This document shows positions 26,451-35,868 of a DNA stretch of 64,000 bases, piece by piece; the stretch's first letter is position 1, and every line of letters starts with the position of its first letter. Under the pieces are notes generated by a model that was given only the letters and a program-made list of their open reading frames with translations, searched no databases and had not been told where the DNA came from. Origin of the DNA: an uncultured Christensenellaceae bacterium. GTDB taxonomy: Bacteria; Bacillota; Clostridia; Christensenellales; UBA3700. The position numbers and the translations under genes were made by a program. The DNA is taken from contig CALWKS010000001.1 of NCBI GenBank assembly GCA_944381325.1, positions 372,001 to 436,000 of the forward strand, written 5' to 3'.

Positions 26451-26460
26451 AATTACCTCA

Positions 26461-27195
26461 TTATATTTTTCTTTTTATAGTCTGCCCGACGGCAATATTG
26501 CCGCGGATAACTCCGATAAAATTAAACAGCGCGCAGTTGGTAGCCGTATTGCGGATATAATTTCTGTCTCCGTCGATCATAAGCTCCAGTATCAGCGTGC
26601 CTTCTGCGCACGCGATTGCAACGTAACACAGCCCTACTGGAGTGTCGTATTCGTCAGTGTCGGGACCTGCGCAACCCGTAGTCGACAACGCATAGTCAGC
26701 GATACGGTTTGCAAGAAGTCCCTGAGTCATTTCTTTTGCTACTTCTTCGCTGACAATGCCGTATTTTTCAATAGTCTGCACCTTTACGTGCAATCTTCTT
26801 ATCTTTGCACTGCTGCCGTATGTAACAAGCCCTTCGTAAAAAACTCCGCTTGCTCCGCTTACGCTTACCGTGCGCGTGCTTATAAGTCCGCCTGTAAACG
26901 ATTCTGCAACGCTGAAAGTCTTGCCGCATTCTTTGAGTTCTTTTACAAGCACTTCTTCAAGCGTTTCGCCGTCCTCAGAATAAAGCGACTTTCCCAAAAG
27001 CGTTTTAAGCGCCATAACGACGCCGTTGAACACGACTTCGTCAGCAGTATAGTTGATTACGCTCAGCGTGAAATCGCGGTATTCTTCGCTTATTTCTACG
27101 CTCACGCCTTCTTTTGCCGCATTGCGTGCGGCTTCGATAACGTCTTCACTCAGATCGAAAGCCTTCAGAAGACACAGATTTTTACAATTTATCAT
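26461..27195 (-). CDS. CinA-related nicotinamide-nucleotide amidase, N-terminally shortened
   Basis: 244 residues, against about 410 in full CinA. The C-terminal amidase (PncC) domain spans about 80-244, with catalytic motif AESFTGG (S99; usually AESCTGG) and [11 protein letters not shown] in place of the usual SGIAGPGG. Residues 1-80 look like the middle KH-like domain of CinA. The N-terminal MoaB-like pyrophosphatase domain is absent. Deamidation of NMN to recycle NAD is the family function. It is located between pgsA and recA, the normal place of cinA, so loss of the first domain happened in situ. Confidence 0.85.
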   Translation of the reverse strand: MINCKNLCLLKAFDLSEDVIEAARNAAKEGVSVEISEEYRDFTLSVINYTADEVVFNGVVMALKTLLGKSLYSEDGETLEEVLVKELKECGKTFSVAESFTGGLISTRTVSVSGASGVFYEGLVTYGSSAKIRRLHVKVQTIEKYGIVSEEVAKEMTQGLLANRIADYALSTTGCAGPDTDEYDTPVGLCYVAIACAEGTLILELMIDGDRNYIRNTATNCALFNFIGVIRGNIAVGQTIKRKI

Positions 27196-27225
27196 AATAT
27201 AACCCCGTTAATTTTTAAGGAAACG

Positions 27226-27858
27226 TCAGTCTTTTGAACCTTCTCCGTTTTCAGCATCCTTGTCTTTGTCTGCAAAGATAGCTTTGTTTTTAAAAATATA
27301 GTTTAGTCCCGAATATACCGTAAGCACGGTCGCCGCGATCAGCAGTACGCCTGCCGCCCACATCGTGGATTCTCCGAAAGAGCTGCCGATTGGTACGAAA
27401 AGCGCCGTGCCTATTGCCGCAAGCGTTACCACGGTCTTAGCCTTGCCCCAGATATCAGCCGCAAGTATGAATTTCTTAGAAGCGGCTATCTGTCTGAAAA
27501 GCCCGATAATGAGTTCTCTTGCGATAATTATTATCGTGCAGATCATGGCAACGTAAGGCATGCCGTAAATAAAGTTGCCCTGCATTATAAAGCAAAGCCC
27601 TGTGAGCACGCAGACTTTGTCCGCGATAGGGTCGAGAAACTTTCCGAGCGTCGTAACCTGATTGTTGCGCCTTGCAAGGTAGCCGTCCAGGAAGTCAGTC
27701 AGCGCGGTCGCTATGTAAAGAAGCGCCGTTACGTAACACAAAATGTCTCCTGTCTGCTTATCGCCGTTGCCGTAAAAATACATTTCGAGACAGAACAGCA
27801 CGATAAGTATCGGAAGCATTACGATTCTTGTAACCGTAATTTTGGTGGGTAAATTCAT
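27226..27858 (-). CDS. pgsA: CDP-diacylglycerol-glycerol-3-phosphate 3-phosphatidyltransferase
   Basis: Makes phosphatidylglycerol phosphate at the membrane. The 210-residue product has the CDP-alcohol transferase motif DG-x2-AR-x8-G-x3-D-x3-D in DFLDGYLARRNNQVTTLGKF and LDPIADK (about 62-88), and four to six membrane helices. It overlaps rimO by 4 bases (ATGA). Confidence 0.94.
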   Translation of the reverse strand: MNLPTKITVTRIVMLPILIVLFCLEMYFYGNGDKQTGDILCYVTALLYIATALTDFLDGYLARRNNQVTTLGKFLDPIADKVCVLTGLCFIMQGNFIYGMPYVAMICTIIIIARELIIGLFRQIAASKKFILAADIWGKAKTVVTLAAIGTALFVPIGSSFGESTMWAAGVLLIAATVLTVYSGLNYIFKNKAIFADKDKDAENGEGSKD

Positions 27859-29171
27859 TTTTCAGTTTCTCCTATAAGGTCGCAGCCTTCGCTGCCGATC
27901 ATTCTCACATCGTAGAAATTGCCGATCTCAAGGCACTTGTCAGAGCCGAACCATACTTTTGCGTCAACATCGGGCGCATCGTACTGAGTTCTTCCTACAA
28001 AAGCTTCAGCCTCTTCGTCTATGCCCTCGTAAAGCACCTTTTCGACTTTTCCTATTCTGCGTTTTGTATTTTCATACATTATGCTTTCCTGCAAAGAGTA
28101 AAGCCTGTCGTATCTCTTCTGTTTTACGTCCTCGTCGATCTGTCCGTCCATTCTAGCCGCGGCGGTATTGTCTTCCTGAGAATACTTGAAGAAACCGCAT
28201 CTGTCCAGACGGGCAAATCTGAGGAATTCTTCAAGTTCGTCGACGTCGCTTTCGCTCTCTGTCGGGAAACCTACGATAAACGTGCTTCTTATGCAGAAAT
28301 CGCCTTTACCGCGTATCTTTTCAAACAGAGAGATAATGCCCTGCTTTGTGATACGCCTGTTCATCTTCTTTAATATCTTATCGCTTATATGTTGACACGG
28401 TATGTCAAGATATTTGCAAATTTTGTCGTTTTGAGAAATATAATCGAGAAGTTCGTCGCTTATGCCTTCGGGATAAAGATATAAAAGCCTTATCCATTCC
28501 ACGTCAAGCTTGTTCAGCTCTTTGAGAAGATCTATAAGCATACATCTTCCCTCCAAGTCGTAGCCGTAGCGAGTAACGTCCTGCGCAACGATGATAAGCT
28601 CTTTTATCGGATATTGTTTCAACAGCTCTTTCGCTTCTTCCACAAGCTCGTTTACGGGTACTGACGTATATTTTCCGCGAATCTGCGGTATCGCGCAATA
28701 AGTGCAGTGATTGTCGCATCCTTCTGCGATCTTGAGATAAGCGTAGTGAGGCGGAGTTGTAAGCACGCGCGCTTTCGTATGCTTGCGGAAGTCCTTGTCA
28801 TTGGGAATACACACGGTGTTTTTGCCGTCGAGATCTTTGATAATGCGCGGCAGAAGATGATAGCTTCCCGTACCGAGGAACGCGTCAACTTCAGGGAAAC
28901 CGTCCTTAAGGTCGTTCATATAACGCTGAGGCAGACAGCCTGTAACGATAAGATATTTGCATTTATCCTTCTTATACTCAGCCATTTCCAATATCGTGGA
29001 AATCGCCTCTTTCTTCGCTTCGTCGATAAATGCGCAGGTATTGACTATGATGACCTCTGCTTCAGCAGGATCAGGGGTAAACTCAAAGCCCGCCTCTGAA
29101 AGGTAGGCAAGCATATTTTCTGAATCTATTCTGTTTTTGTCGCAACCAAGCGACACTACTCCTATTTTCAA
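27855..29171 (-). CDS. rimO: ribosomal protein S12 methylthiotransferase RimO
   Basis: A radical SAM enzyme that methylthiolates Asp in ribosomal protein S12. 438 residues: N-terminal UPF0004 domain with three cluster cysteines (SLGCDKN, NTCAF, GCLPQRY), radical SAM motif CDNHCTYC, and a C-terminal TRAM domain. It begins with TTG; AGAGAGGGA is about 5 bases upstream and the sequence KIGVVSLGCDKNRID follows. First gene of a rimO-pgsA-cinA-recA unit. Confidence 0.95.
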   Translation of the reverse strand: MKIGVVSLGCDKNRIDSENMLAYLSEAGFEFTPDPAEAEVIIVNTCAFIDEAKKEAISTILEMAEYKKDKCKYLIVTGCLPQRYMNDLKDGFPEVDAFLGTGSYHLLPRIIKDLDGKNTVCIPNDKDFRKHTKARVLTTPPHYAYLKIAEGCDNHCTYCAIPQIRGKYTSVPVNELVEEAKELLKQYPIKELIIVAQDVTRYGYDLEGRCMLIDLLKELNKLDVEWIRLLYLYPEGISDELLDYISQNDKICKYLDIPCQHISDKILKKMNRRITKQGIISLFEKIRGKGDFCIRSTFIVGFPTESESDVDELEEFLRFARLDRCGFFKYSQEDNTAAARMDGQIDEDVKQKRYDRLYSLQESIMYENTKRRIGKVEKVLYEGIDEEAEAFVGRTQYDAPDVDAKVWFGSDKCLEIGNFYDVRMIGSEGCDLIGETEK

Positions 29172-29362
29172 ATATCCCTCTCTTACGCTTCTCTGTTAAA
29201 TTCTGAGACAACGCTTATACGATCACTTTTTTATCTTTTATCTGCCGCTGCCGCCTTCAGCTTATCGGGCGGCAAGCGTCAATTTGTTTTATTTTTCCGC
29301 AACCGAATGCGGATAGTCTTTATTTGCATTTAATATCGGCAGACGGTTAAATCAGTCTGTTC

Positions 29363-32300
29363 TTATTCTCCGTCTCCGCCTTCGTCAGAGAAAAGCCTGT
29401 CGTACTCTTCCTGAGTGATGAGGATTTCTCTCTGCTTGTTGCCCGGCGCAGGCTTGGATATAAATCCGCGCGCTTCCATCATATCGAGAAGCTTTGCCGC
29501 TCTCGGGAAGCCGAGGTAAAGCCTTCTCTGCAGCATCGATATGGATATAGAGCCGTTGTCGATAGCCAGCTTGACTGCCTGAGCGAACATCGGGTCGTTG
29601 CTGCCGCTGCCGCTGCCTTCTCCCGCTTCACCCGTAGTTGCCGCCTGATCGGGCTCTTCCTGAACGAAGTCGATAGCTTTCTGAATGTCTTCGTCAAAGT
29701 AAGCTTCGTTGTTCTCCTTGACCTGTTCAACGACAGAGAGAACTTCTCCGCCTGAAATGAACGCGCATTGCAGACGCACAGGTTGCGGCTTTGTACTGAG
29801 CTTATAGAGCATATCGCCCTTTCTCAGCAGCTTCTCTGCGCCCGAATAATCAAGAATGGTCTTGCTGTCTACGTTGGAAACTACCGCGAACGCAATTCTC
29901 GTGGGCAGGTTTGCCTTGATAGTACCCGTGATGACGTCGACAGAAGGTCTCTGCGTAGCGACGATAATATGAATACCTGCCGCGCGCGCCTTTGCCGTAA
30001 GACGTTTTACAAGCGCTTCGAACTCTTTTGCCGAAGGCGACTGCATTATGTCTGCCGCTTCGTCGATTATTATCAGGATATACGGCATTTTCTGCATATC
30101 CTTGTTGCCCTTGCAGTAAGAATTGTATTCTTCGATATTGGAGAGTTTGTGCTGTTTGATATCAGAATAACGTCTCTCCATCTCGTCTATCGCCCACTTG
30201 AGCGCGTTGATTATCTTAGCGTTGTCGCTGAGAATTTCAGGCACAAGCAAGTGCGGCAGACCTTCGTACTTATTGAATTCAACCTCTTTGGGGTCGATAA
30301 GAATAAGTCTGAGATCTTCAGGCGAATATTTGTAAAGCATACTGACAAGCATACAGTTGAGACATACCGATTTACCTGCGCCTGACGCACCTGCAACGAG
30401 TGCGTGCGGGAACTCGGTTATATCTCCTACGTAACATTCGCCGTCGATATCTTTACCCAGTGCGAAGAACAGACCGCTCGACTTGCCGTTGTTGAACTCC
30501 TTGGAGTCGATTATAGGCTTGAGTCCTACAGTACCTCTGTTCTCGTTTGGAATTTCGATACCTACAAATCTCTTCTTTGGGATAGGAGCTTCTATACGTA
30601 TGCTCTCTGCCGCAAGACACATTGCAAGGTCGTTGTAATGCTGAGGTATCTTGTTTACGCTTATGCCGGGCGGAACTTCAAGCTCTAGTCTGCTGAACGT
30701 CGGTCCCTTTACTACGTTGACGACCTTTGCGTCTATGCCGAAGTTGGCAAGGCAGGTCTCAACGCTCATTATCTTTTCTTCGAAATCAGTGCCCGAATCA
30801 ACCTCTTCTTTGTAGTCTCTCAGACAATCGAGACGGGGCGGAACGTAGGGTTTGCGCCTTACAGGTTTCTTGGGCTTCTGCGGCTCTGCCGCGCTTGCGC
30901 TTTCAGAAGGCGCGCTTACGTTGCTTACGCTCTCCTTTACAGAAGGTTTCTGCACGGGAGAAATATCGGTATTCACGCCGATAACGGGTCTGACCACAGG
31001 CTTTACGGGTTCGTAAGGCTTAGGCTCAGGCTTCTTGGGCGTTTCCTCTATATTGCTTCTGGTGTACTCTTCTGTGTTAGAGTTGAAACCTTTGAGCGGA
31101 TCTCCGCCGTACTCTGTCTTGTCTTCAGCTTCTCCGAATGCGTCCATCGATCCGCTGAGAAGAGACTTTCCGCTCTTTGTATCGTTGGGCTTTTCGTCCT
31201 TGACGTCTTCTTTCGTGCCTTCGTCGCCGTCAAGAAGCTTGTCTATGTTGGTGAAGAGGTTGCGCGTCATATCGTCTTCAGACGTCTTTTCTTCAGGCAC
31301 GTTAATGCTTGAAACGTCTTCTGTATTTTCAAAGCTGTCTGTCTGAATTCCGCTTGCGTCTGATACGTCCGCGTTTTCTCCGCGCTCTTTTTCTTCTTTC
31401 ATACGGCGCAGGTTTTCTTCCATCGTCCTGAGACGTGAATTGTTGCTGTAACCGTCGTAAATGTCCTTATTCTCCTGAGGTTTTTCAGGCTGTTTCTCGA
31501 CAGGCTTCTTAGCTCCGCCGTAAAGAATGTCCCATGAGCTCTTCGCTTCCGCCTTAGTATCGTCGGAATACGTGCTCTTTTTAGAATCGCGGTTGTAGAG
31601 CTTGTCCATAGCGTCCTGCTTACGGCGCTTGTTGTACACGTCAAGAGCTTCGTCTACGACCTTGTCGCTTATAGCGTCGTCAACGTTTCTTTCACGGTAA
31701 TAGGAAGAATAATCTTCTGCCTGCTCCTGAGTGCCTATATCCTCGATATCGTCATATTCTACGGGCTTTTTGCCGAAACGTCTGCCCATACGGTTGGAAT
31801 GCTGTCTGCCGTCGACGTCTCCGTTGTAGAATTCACGCTCGTCGTCCTGCACGGCATAAGTCGCCTCGGTCTGCTGATCTGCATAAGAAACCGTCTGAAC
31901 TGCCTTGCGGTCTTTTCTTGAAGACTTGCCCGAACCGAACTGTCTTGCTCTGAATGTGATCTCCTTGTTGAGCTGTGAGACAATGAGAAGAGCGATAACG
32001 CCGATCAGAAGCAATCCTGCAAGCACCTCGGAAACGATATAAAGCTTTGCAGGGAAATACAGTAAAAGCGCGCCGAGCCAACCTCCGGCGGTGTCAGCGT
32101 TCTGATAGCACGCATTCATATACTCGCCGTAAGTTCCGTCCGCATAAATTCTGGAGGAATAAAGGTGGATCATGATGATCACCAGCGCGACTGCAGCGAC
32201 GTAAAGCAATGTAACCCCCGTCGTAACGCTTCTCTTGCGCTTGAGCATAAGCGCAATGCCGATGATCATACCGCTGATTCCGTACGCATAAATCGCGTAG

Positions 32301-32461
32301 CCGAAAACCCCCGTCAAAAATTTAGTAACGACGGCGCCCGCCTTGCCGAATACTCCGAACAGAATAAGGCTCAGCACAAGGAACACGCTGAATATAGCGA
32401 GACCGTTGGCAAAACCCGAACTCTTCGGGCGATCGTTACTTGCAGCTCTTTTCCTTCTCAA
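29363..32461 (-). CDS. ftsK: DNA translocase FtsK/SpoIIIE
   Basis: Pumps DNA through the closing septum during division or sporulation. I place the start at a TTG (32461) with AAAGGAG 7 bases upstream, giving 1032 residues; a longer frame adds 43 residues without signals. Four membrane helices lie in the first 185 residues. A long acidic, Pro/Ser/Lys-rich linker (about 190-560) follows, then the motor with Walker A GASGAGKS near residue 690, Walker B ILIIIDEAADIM and the C-terminal gamma winged helix (SMLQRRLYLGFPRAAKLLDMMEARGF) that reads polarity sequences. A single promoter lies upstream. Confidence 0.95.
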   Translation of the reverse strand: MRRKRAASNDRPKSSGFANGLAIFSVFLVLSLILFGVFGKAGAVVTKFLTGVFGYAIYAYGISGMIIGIALMLKRKRSVTTGVTLLYVAAVALVIIMIHLYSSRIYADGTYGEYMNACYQNADTAGGWLGALLLYFPAKLYIVSEVLAGLLLIGVIALLIVSQLNKEITFRARQFGSGKSSRKDRKAVQTVSYADQQTEATYAVQDDEREFYNGDVDGRQHSNRMGRRFGKKPVEYDDIEDIGTQEQAEDYSSYYRERNVDDAISDKVVDEALDVYNKRRKQDAMDKLYNRDSKKSTYSDDTKAEAKSSWDILYGGAKKPVEKQPEKPQENKDIYDGYSNNSRLRTMEENLRRMKEEKERGENADVSDASGIQTDSFENTEDVSSINVPEEKTSEDDMTRNLFTNIDKLLDGDEGTKEDVKDEKPNDTKSGKSLLSGSMDAFGEAEDKTEYGGDPLKGFNSNTEEYTRSNIEETPKKPEPKPYEPVKPVVRPVIGVNTDISPVQKPSVKESVSNVSAPSESASAAEPQKPKKPVRRKPYVPPRLDCLRDYKEEVDSGTDFEEKIMSVETCLANFGIDAKVVNVVKGPTFSRLELEVPPGISVNKIPQHYNDLAMCLAAESIRIEAPIPKKRFVGIEIPNENRGTVGLKPIIDSKEFNNGKSSGLFFALGKDIDGECYVGDITEFPHALVAGASGAGKSVCLNCMLVSMLYKYSPEDLRLILIDPKEVEFNKYEGLPHLLVPEILSDNAKIINALKWAIDEMERRYSDIKQHKLSNIEEYNSYCKGNKDMQKMPYILIIIDEAADIMQSPSAKEFEALVKRLTAKARAAGIHIIVATQRPSVDVITGTIKANLPTRIAFAVVSNVDSKTILDYSGAEKLLRKGDMLYKLSTKPQPVRLQCAFISGGEVLSVVEQVKENNEAYFDEDIQKAIDFVQEEPDQAATTGEAGEGSGSGSNDPMFAQAVKLAIDNGSISISMLQRRLYLGFPRAAKLLDMMEARGFISKPAPGNKQREILITQEEYDRLFSDEGGDGE

Positions 32462-32524
32462 TTTGTACTCCTTTCCCGTAACGCACGCATATTTCCCGTA
32501 TGCATATAAATTTCCACTCTGTAC

Positions 32525-32553
32525 ATTATAGCACAGCGGTCGGGAGATTTCAA
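32525..32553 (-). promoter_or_regulatory. promoter of ftsK
   Basis: On the minus strand TTGAAA (32548-32553), 17-base spacer, TATAAT (32525-32530). It predicts a leader of about 57 bases to the TTG start. Confidence 0.7.
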
Positions 32554-32794
32554 TATAAAATAATACTTTTATTATAACCTTTATGCGCAAGTCAAAACTC
32601 TGTCTTAAAAGTGCTTTTTATATCAACCACGCAGTCTCGACCTGAAAAAGCCGCTTTAAAGCAATATTAAATCTGTTCATTCAAAAATCAACCGTTTTGT
32701 ACATATTTTATCGCAAAGCTTTTATCTTTATCGATCTTCAGAAAACCGCTTTATCAAACTCAATAAAACGGCAAGGATAAAAAACGATCTTAAT

Positions 32795-32823
32795 AAAAAC
32801 GCCCTTTGCTGAGCAAGGGGCGT
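32795..32823 (-). terminator. terminator after the monooxygenase-like gene
   Basis: An 11-bp stem (ACGCCCTTTGC / GCAAGGGGCGT, one G-T pair, loop TGA), followed by TTTTT on the minus strand. Confidence 0.85.
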
Positions 32824-32830
32824 TATAAAT

Positions 32831-33160
32831 TTATTGCCTTATAAATCTTTTGTCTTTCTCCGGCACATCCGAAGTCTCCTCAAATCTTTCAACTGTCATA
32901 TGAAGACGATATTTTTCTCTGAGAGCCGATATCGTCTGCATAACGGGAAGCGCGTGGTGTCTGTCAAGCGAAGACTGATCTTTCCATCTGTCGATCAGAA
33001 GAACTGTTTCAGGGTCGCTTTCAGAATAAAAGTATTCATACTTTTCATTGCCCTCTTCTGCTCTTATATAATCGACAGTTCCGCTTGAAATCATTTCTTC
33101 GACAAAGCGTTTTGCCGAGCCGTCTTTCCCTTTATAATAAATGTTTACCGTTATACTCAT
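32831..33160 (-). CDS. antibiotic-biosynthesis-monooxygenase-like (ABM fold) protein
   Basis: 109 residues. The ferredoxin-like ABM fold is suggested by the alternating strands MSITVNIYYK, YEYFYSESDPETVLLIDRWKDQSSLDRHHALPVMQTI. The W.d...ldrH...p sequence is typical of putative quinol monooxygenases such as YgiN. It would act on quinone-like small molecules without cofactor, but substrate is unknown. There is no clear SD; only a GGAT lies nearby. Confidence 0.75.
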   Translation of the reverse strand: MSITVNIYYKGKDGSAKRFVEEMISSGTVDYIRAEEGNEKYEYFYSESDPETVLLIDRWKDQSSLDRHHALPVMQTISALREKYRLHMTVERFEETSDVPEKDKRFIRQ

Positions 33161-33207
33161 ATCGCAATCCGATTAAGTAAGAATGATTACCTTCTACCTT
33201 GCATGGA

Positions 33208-33606
33208 TTATTTTTTATCGCACTTGTATCCCTGCTTGGCACTGAGACCGTTCTGACGATCAAAGTTTTCTTTGTTCTTATTGAGGTAAAGTTCAAAAAG
33301 CTCTTTTGAATCCATTCCCGCAGTCAGACACATACTTACGAAGAAATGCAGAATGTCCACGATCTCGTACTTTATCTTTTCGTCGTCAAGCGGCCTCGGA
33401 TTCTTCCACCACTTGAAATTGACTTCGTCGATAAGCTCTGCCATCTCGCTCATCATCGCAAGCGTCTGACGCTGAAGCCACTCTGCCTTATCGCTTCTGT
33501 CAAGATTTCTGCGTTCAGCTATATCGTCGTTCAATGCCTTCTGCATTAAAAATATTTTATCCAGTTTGTCCATATTTTTATCTTCAAGTATTTCTTTGAT
33601 ATCCAC
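33208..33606 (-). CDS. dUTPase-like all-alpha NTP pyrophosphatase
   Basis: 132 residues, begins with GTG (GGAGG 8 bases upstream). The metal-binding helices read EMAELIDEVNFKWWK and EIVDILHFFVSM, which matches the dimeric type II dUTPase (dUTPase_2) family. It would hydrolyse dUTP to dUMP and keep uracil out of DNA. It lies directly after the M16 peptidase gene (14-base gap), so it is probably co-transcribed. Confidence 0.85.
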   Translation of the reverse strand: MDIKEILEDKNMDKLDKIFLMQKALNDDIAERRNLDRSDKAEWLQRQTLAMMSEMAELIDEVNFKWWKNPRPLDDEKIKYEIVDILHFFVSMCLTAGMDSKELFELYLNKNKENFDRQNGLSAKQGYKCDKK

Positions 33607-33620
33607 AGGTGTTTCCTCCG

Positions 33621-34883
33621 TTACCTTTTTATAGCGCCGTAAAGATCGTCTTTTATCTCTCTGCCTACGTATGCGAGACTTACTTTTGTTCTGTCAAATT
33701 CCTGTTTGTATATGTCGTTGAATTCGTCAAAGCTCAACGCGTCGAGTTTTGCGATAAGGTCGTCAAAGTCGACAAGCGCGTCTGCCATAAGCAACCACTT
33801 CGAATAAAAACGCATAAGCGCGCCGTTGCTGTCCTGCCCGAGGATATAAGCGGCTTTCGCCTGCTGTATACTGCGGCGGAATTCTTCCTCTGTAAATCCG
33901 TTTTTGCGCACGTCGTCAATTATATCTGCAACGATTTCTACCGCCTGAAGCGCGGATTTCGTATTCGTACCGACATAAATTGCGTTTATGCCGTTGTCGT
34001 AATAACACGAATTGTAAGAATATACACTGTAAGCCAAGCCGTGTTTTTCTCTTACCTCTGCAAAAAGCCTGCTTGACATTCCTCCGCCAAAAACGTAACC
34101 GCCTGCATTGACAGCAAGATAATTCTTGTCCGTCATGCTTACGCTCGGAAACACGAGTCCTATGTTTGCCTGCTCGATCGGCTTGAAAATAGTCTTGCTG
34201 CTACCCTCTGTAACGTGCGCGGTGTCATGCCACTTCCTTCCGCTTATAGATCTGAATCTGCCTTCAAAGTATTTTTCTACTATTTTCTTCGCTCTGTCAG
34301 CGCTCATATTGCCTATTATGGCAATTACAGTCGTCTCTGCACAATAGTTTTCGTCTATATATCTGAGAAGGTCTTCTCTTTTGAGAGAATTTACCGTTTC
34401 TCTCGTTCCGAGTATCGGGCGCGCAAGCGCATTGTCGCCGAAATAAAGTGCTCCAGCCGTTTCCATACACACGTCGGCATTGTCGTCGTCGCTCATAGAT
34501 ATCTCTTCCAGTACGACTTTGCGTTCTCTCTCCAGTTCATCATTATCGAAAACTGAATTGAAAAGCAAGTCAGAAAGTATCTCAGCGCACCTTTCGCCGT
34601 CCTCGTCAATACTGAACGTATAAAAACAGGTTGAAGTCTTGCTGGTAAAGGCGTTTATCTGCGCGCCGAGAGCGTCGACTTCTTTGACAATATCAAGTGA
34701 ACTGCGCGTCTTTGTTCCTTTGAAGAACATATGCTCCAGAAAGTGCGATACGCCGTTGTTTTCTGCCGTTTCGTTTTCACTTCCCGCGCCCGTAAGAATG
34801 CCTATAGCGACCGCACGCGTGGAAGTCCTTTCAAGATGAACGAGCCTGAGCCCGTCAGCGAATTGATAAACTTTTGCTTTCAT
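33621..34883 (-). CDS. M16-family zinc peptidase (YmxG/MlpA-like)
   Basis: 420 residues with the inverted zinc motif HFLEH at 47-51 and the distal Glu of the family in the following helix; two M16 halves. In Bacillus the homologue follows ylxY in the pnp cluster, and that neighbourhood is kept here although ylxY has turned round. Probably a cytosolic peptidase; substrate unknown. SD GGAGG precedes the ATG. Confidence 0.92.
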   Translation of the reverse strand: MKAKVYQFADGLRLVHLERTSTRAVAIGILTGAGSENETAENNGVSHFLEHMFFKGTKTRSSLDIVKEVDALGAQINAFTSKTSTCFYTFSIDEDGERCAEILSDLLFNSVFDNDELERERKVVLEEISMSDDDNADVCMETAGALYFGDNALARPILGTRETVNSLKREDLLRYIDENYCAETTVIAIIGNMSADRAKKIVEKYFEGRFRSISGRKWHDTAHVTEGSSKTIFKPIEQANIGLVFPSVSMTDKNYLAVNAGGYVFGGGMSSRLFAEVREKHGLAYSVYSYNSCYYDNGINAIYVGTNTKSALQAVEIVADIIDDVRKNGFTEEEFRRSIQQAKAAYILGQDSNGALMRFYSKWLLMADALVDFDDLIAKLDALSFDEFNDIYKQEFDRTKVSLAYVGREIKDDLYGAIKR

Positions 34884-34903
34884 CTTTCCTCCAATATATA
34901 TTC

Positions 34904-34932
34904 AGTATAAAATATTATACGCTTTTTGTAAA
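34904..34932 (-). promoter_or_regulatory. promoter of the M16 peptidase gene
   Basis: On the minus strand TTTACA (34927-34932), 17-base spacer, TATACT (34904-34909), about 20 bases before the ATG. Confidence 0.55.
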
Positions 34933-34951
34933 GTAATAACCCCTTTTTCAT

Positions 34952-34980
34952 ACCGCGCTTAAACCCTTCATATACTGCTT
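34952..34980 (+). promoter_or_regulatory. possible sigma-E-type promoter of ylxY
   Basis: TCATACC, 14 bases, CATATACT just before the ylxY SD resembles the sporulation sigma-E pattern (ATATT-like -35, CATA..T -10). It is a weak pattern match only. Confidence 0.3.
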
Positions 34981-34992
34981 AAGGAGGCGTTT

Positions 34993-35757
34993 ATGAAGTT
35001 GTCTGAAAAGAATGCGTCCGTAAAAAATACGGACAGAAAAAACAAGCTGTTTATTGAAATCTTATCCAACTGCACGATAATCGTTATGCTGATATCCCTA
35101 TGCATCATAGGATTCAGCGGCAGCGGCGCATACAACACGGTATTTTCCGCCGGCGGCGAAAATTCACCGATATACCGCGGCGAAACCGCGCGCTCGGAAG
35201 TGTCGATCATGTTCAACGTATACCAAGGCAACGAATACCTTGAAAAAATTCTCGACACGCTCAAGCAATATGACGCTCATTGTACGTTTTTTGTAGGAGG
35301 ATGCTGGGCTGACGACAACAACGAACTTATAAAACGCATTCTCGACGAAGGGCACGAGATAGGTAATCACGGATATTTTCATAAAGACGCAAAAAATCTG
35401 TCTTATCAGCAGAATAAAAGTGAAATCGTAGCCACAAACGACCTTATAAAAGCAATGACAGGCAAAACCCCCGTACTTTTCGCCCCTCCGTCAGGCAGTT
35501 ACGGAAAGGAAGTGCTCAAAGTATGCGAAGATCTCGATATGAAAGTAATCATGTGGAGCAGAGACACGATCGACTGGCGCGATAAAAACACCGAGACTAT
35601 TTTTACCAGAGCCACTGAAAAAATCGAAGCAGGCGATATGATACTCGCCCACCCCACTTACAACACCGCCGAAGCCCTGCCCGACATTCTGAAATACTAC
35701 AAAGAACACGGACTCACCCCCGTAACCGTATCTCAGATAATAAGCAAGACGGTTTAA
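34993..35757 (+). CDS. YlxY-type polysaccharide deacetylase-like protein
   Basis: 254 residues with an N-terminal membrane helix or signal anchor (about 17-42) and a NodB-type domain. The catalytic TFDDG is replaced by MFNVYQG, as in the YlxY branch, which has lost the Asp pair. HGYFH (metal His), APPSGSYG, DTIDW and LAHPT occupy the other motif positions. It is therefore probably not a standard deacetylase. SD AAGGAGG. In Bacillus ylxY lies between pnp and the M16 peptidase on the same strand; here it is inverted. Confidence 0.85.
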   Translation: MKLSEKNASVKNTDRKNKLFIEILSNCTIIVMLISLCIIGFSGSGAYNTVFSAGGENSPIYRGETARSEVSIMFNVYQGNEYLEKILDTLKQYDAHCTFFVGGCWADDNNELIKRILDEGHEIGNHGYFHKDAKNLSYQQNKSEIVATNDLIKAMTGKTPVLFAPPSGSYGKEVLKVCEDLDMKVIMWSRDTIDWRDKNTETIFTRATEKIEAGDMILAHPTYNTAEALPDILKYYKEHGLTPVTVSQIISKTV

Positions 35758-35834
35758 ATCAATTATACATGATAGTATCAAGTTTAATTGTTGTTTTTAT
35801 CTCTAACAAAGCATGTAATTCTCAACAAAACATA

Positions 35835-35868
35835 AAAAAAAGAGACCCTATATCGGGTCCCTTTTTTA
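35835..35868. terminator. bidirectional terminator between ylxY and the acetyltransferase
   Basis: Stem GACCC / GGGTC extended by A/T pairs with one mismatch, loop TATATC, flanked by A8 and T6 runs, serving both converging genes. Confidence 0.85.

Noticed and set aside
25443-26460. SOS (LexA) box at recA, ruvA or polA
   Set aside because: No GAAC-N4-GTTC-type site was seen in front of these genes; recA is only 10 bases from cinA.
29250-29273. Hairpin GCCGCC / GGCGGC between ftsK and rimO as an ftsK terminator
   Set aside because: No T run follows on the minus strand, and the loop is 12 bases; a terminator is not supported.
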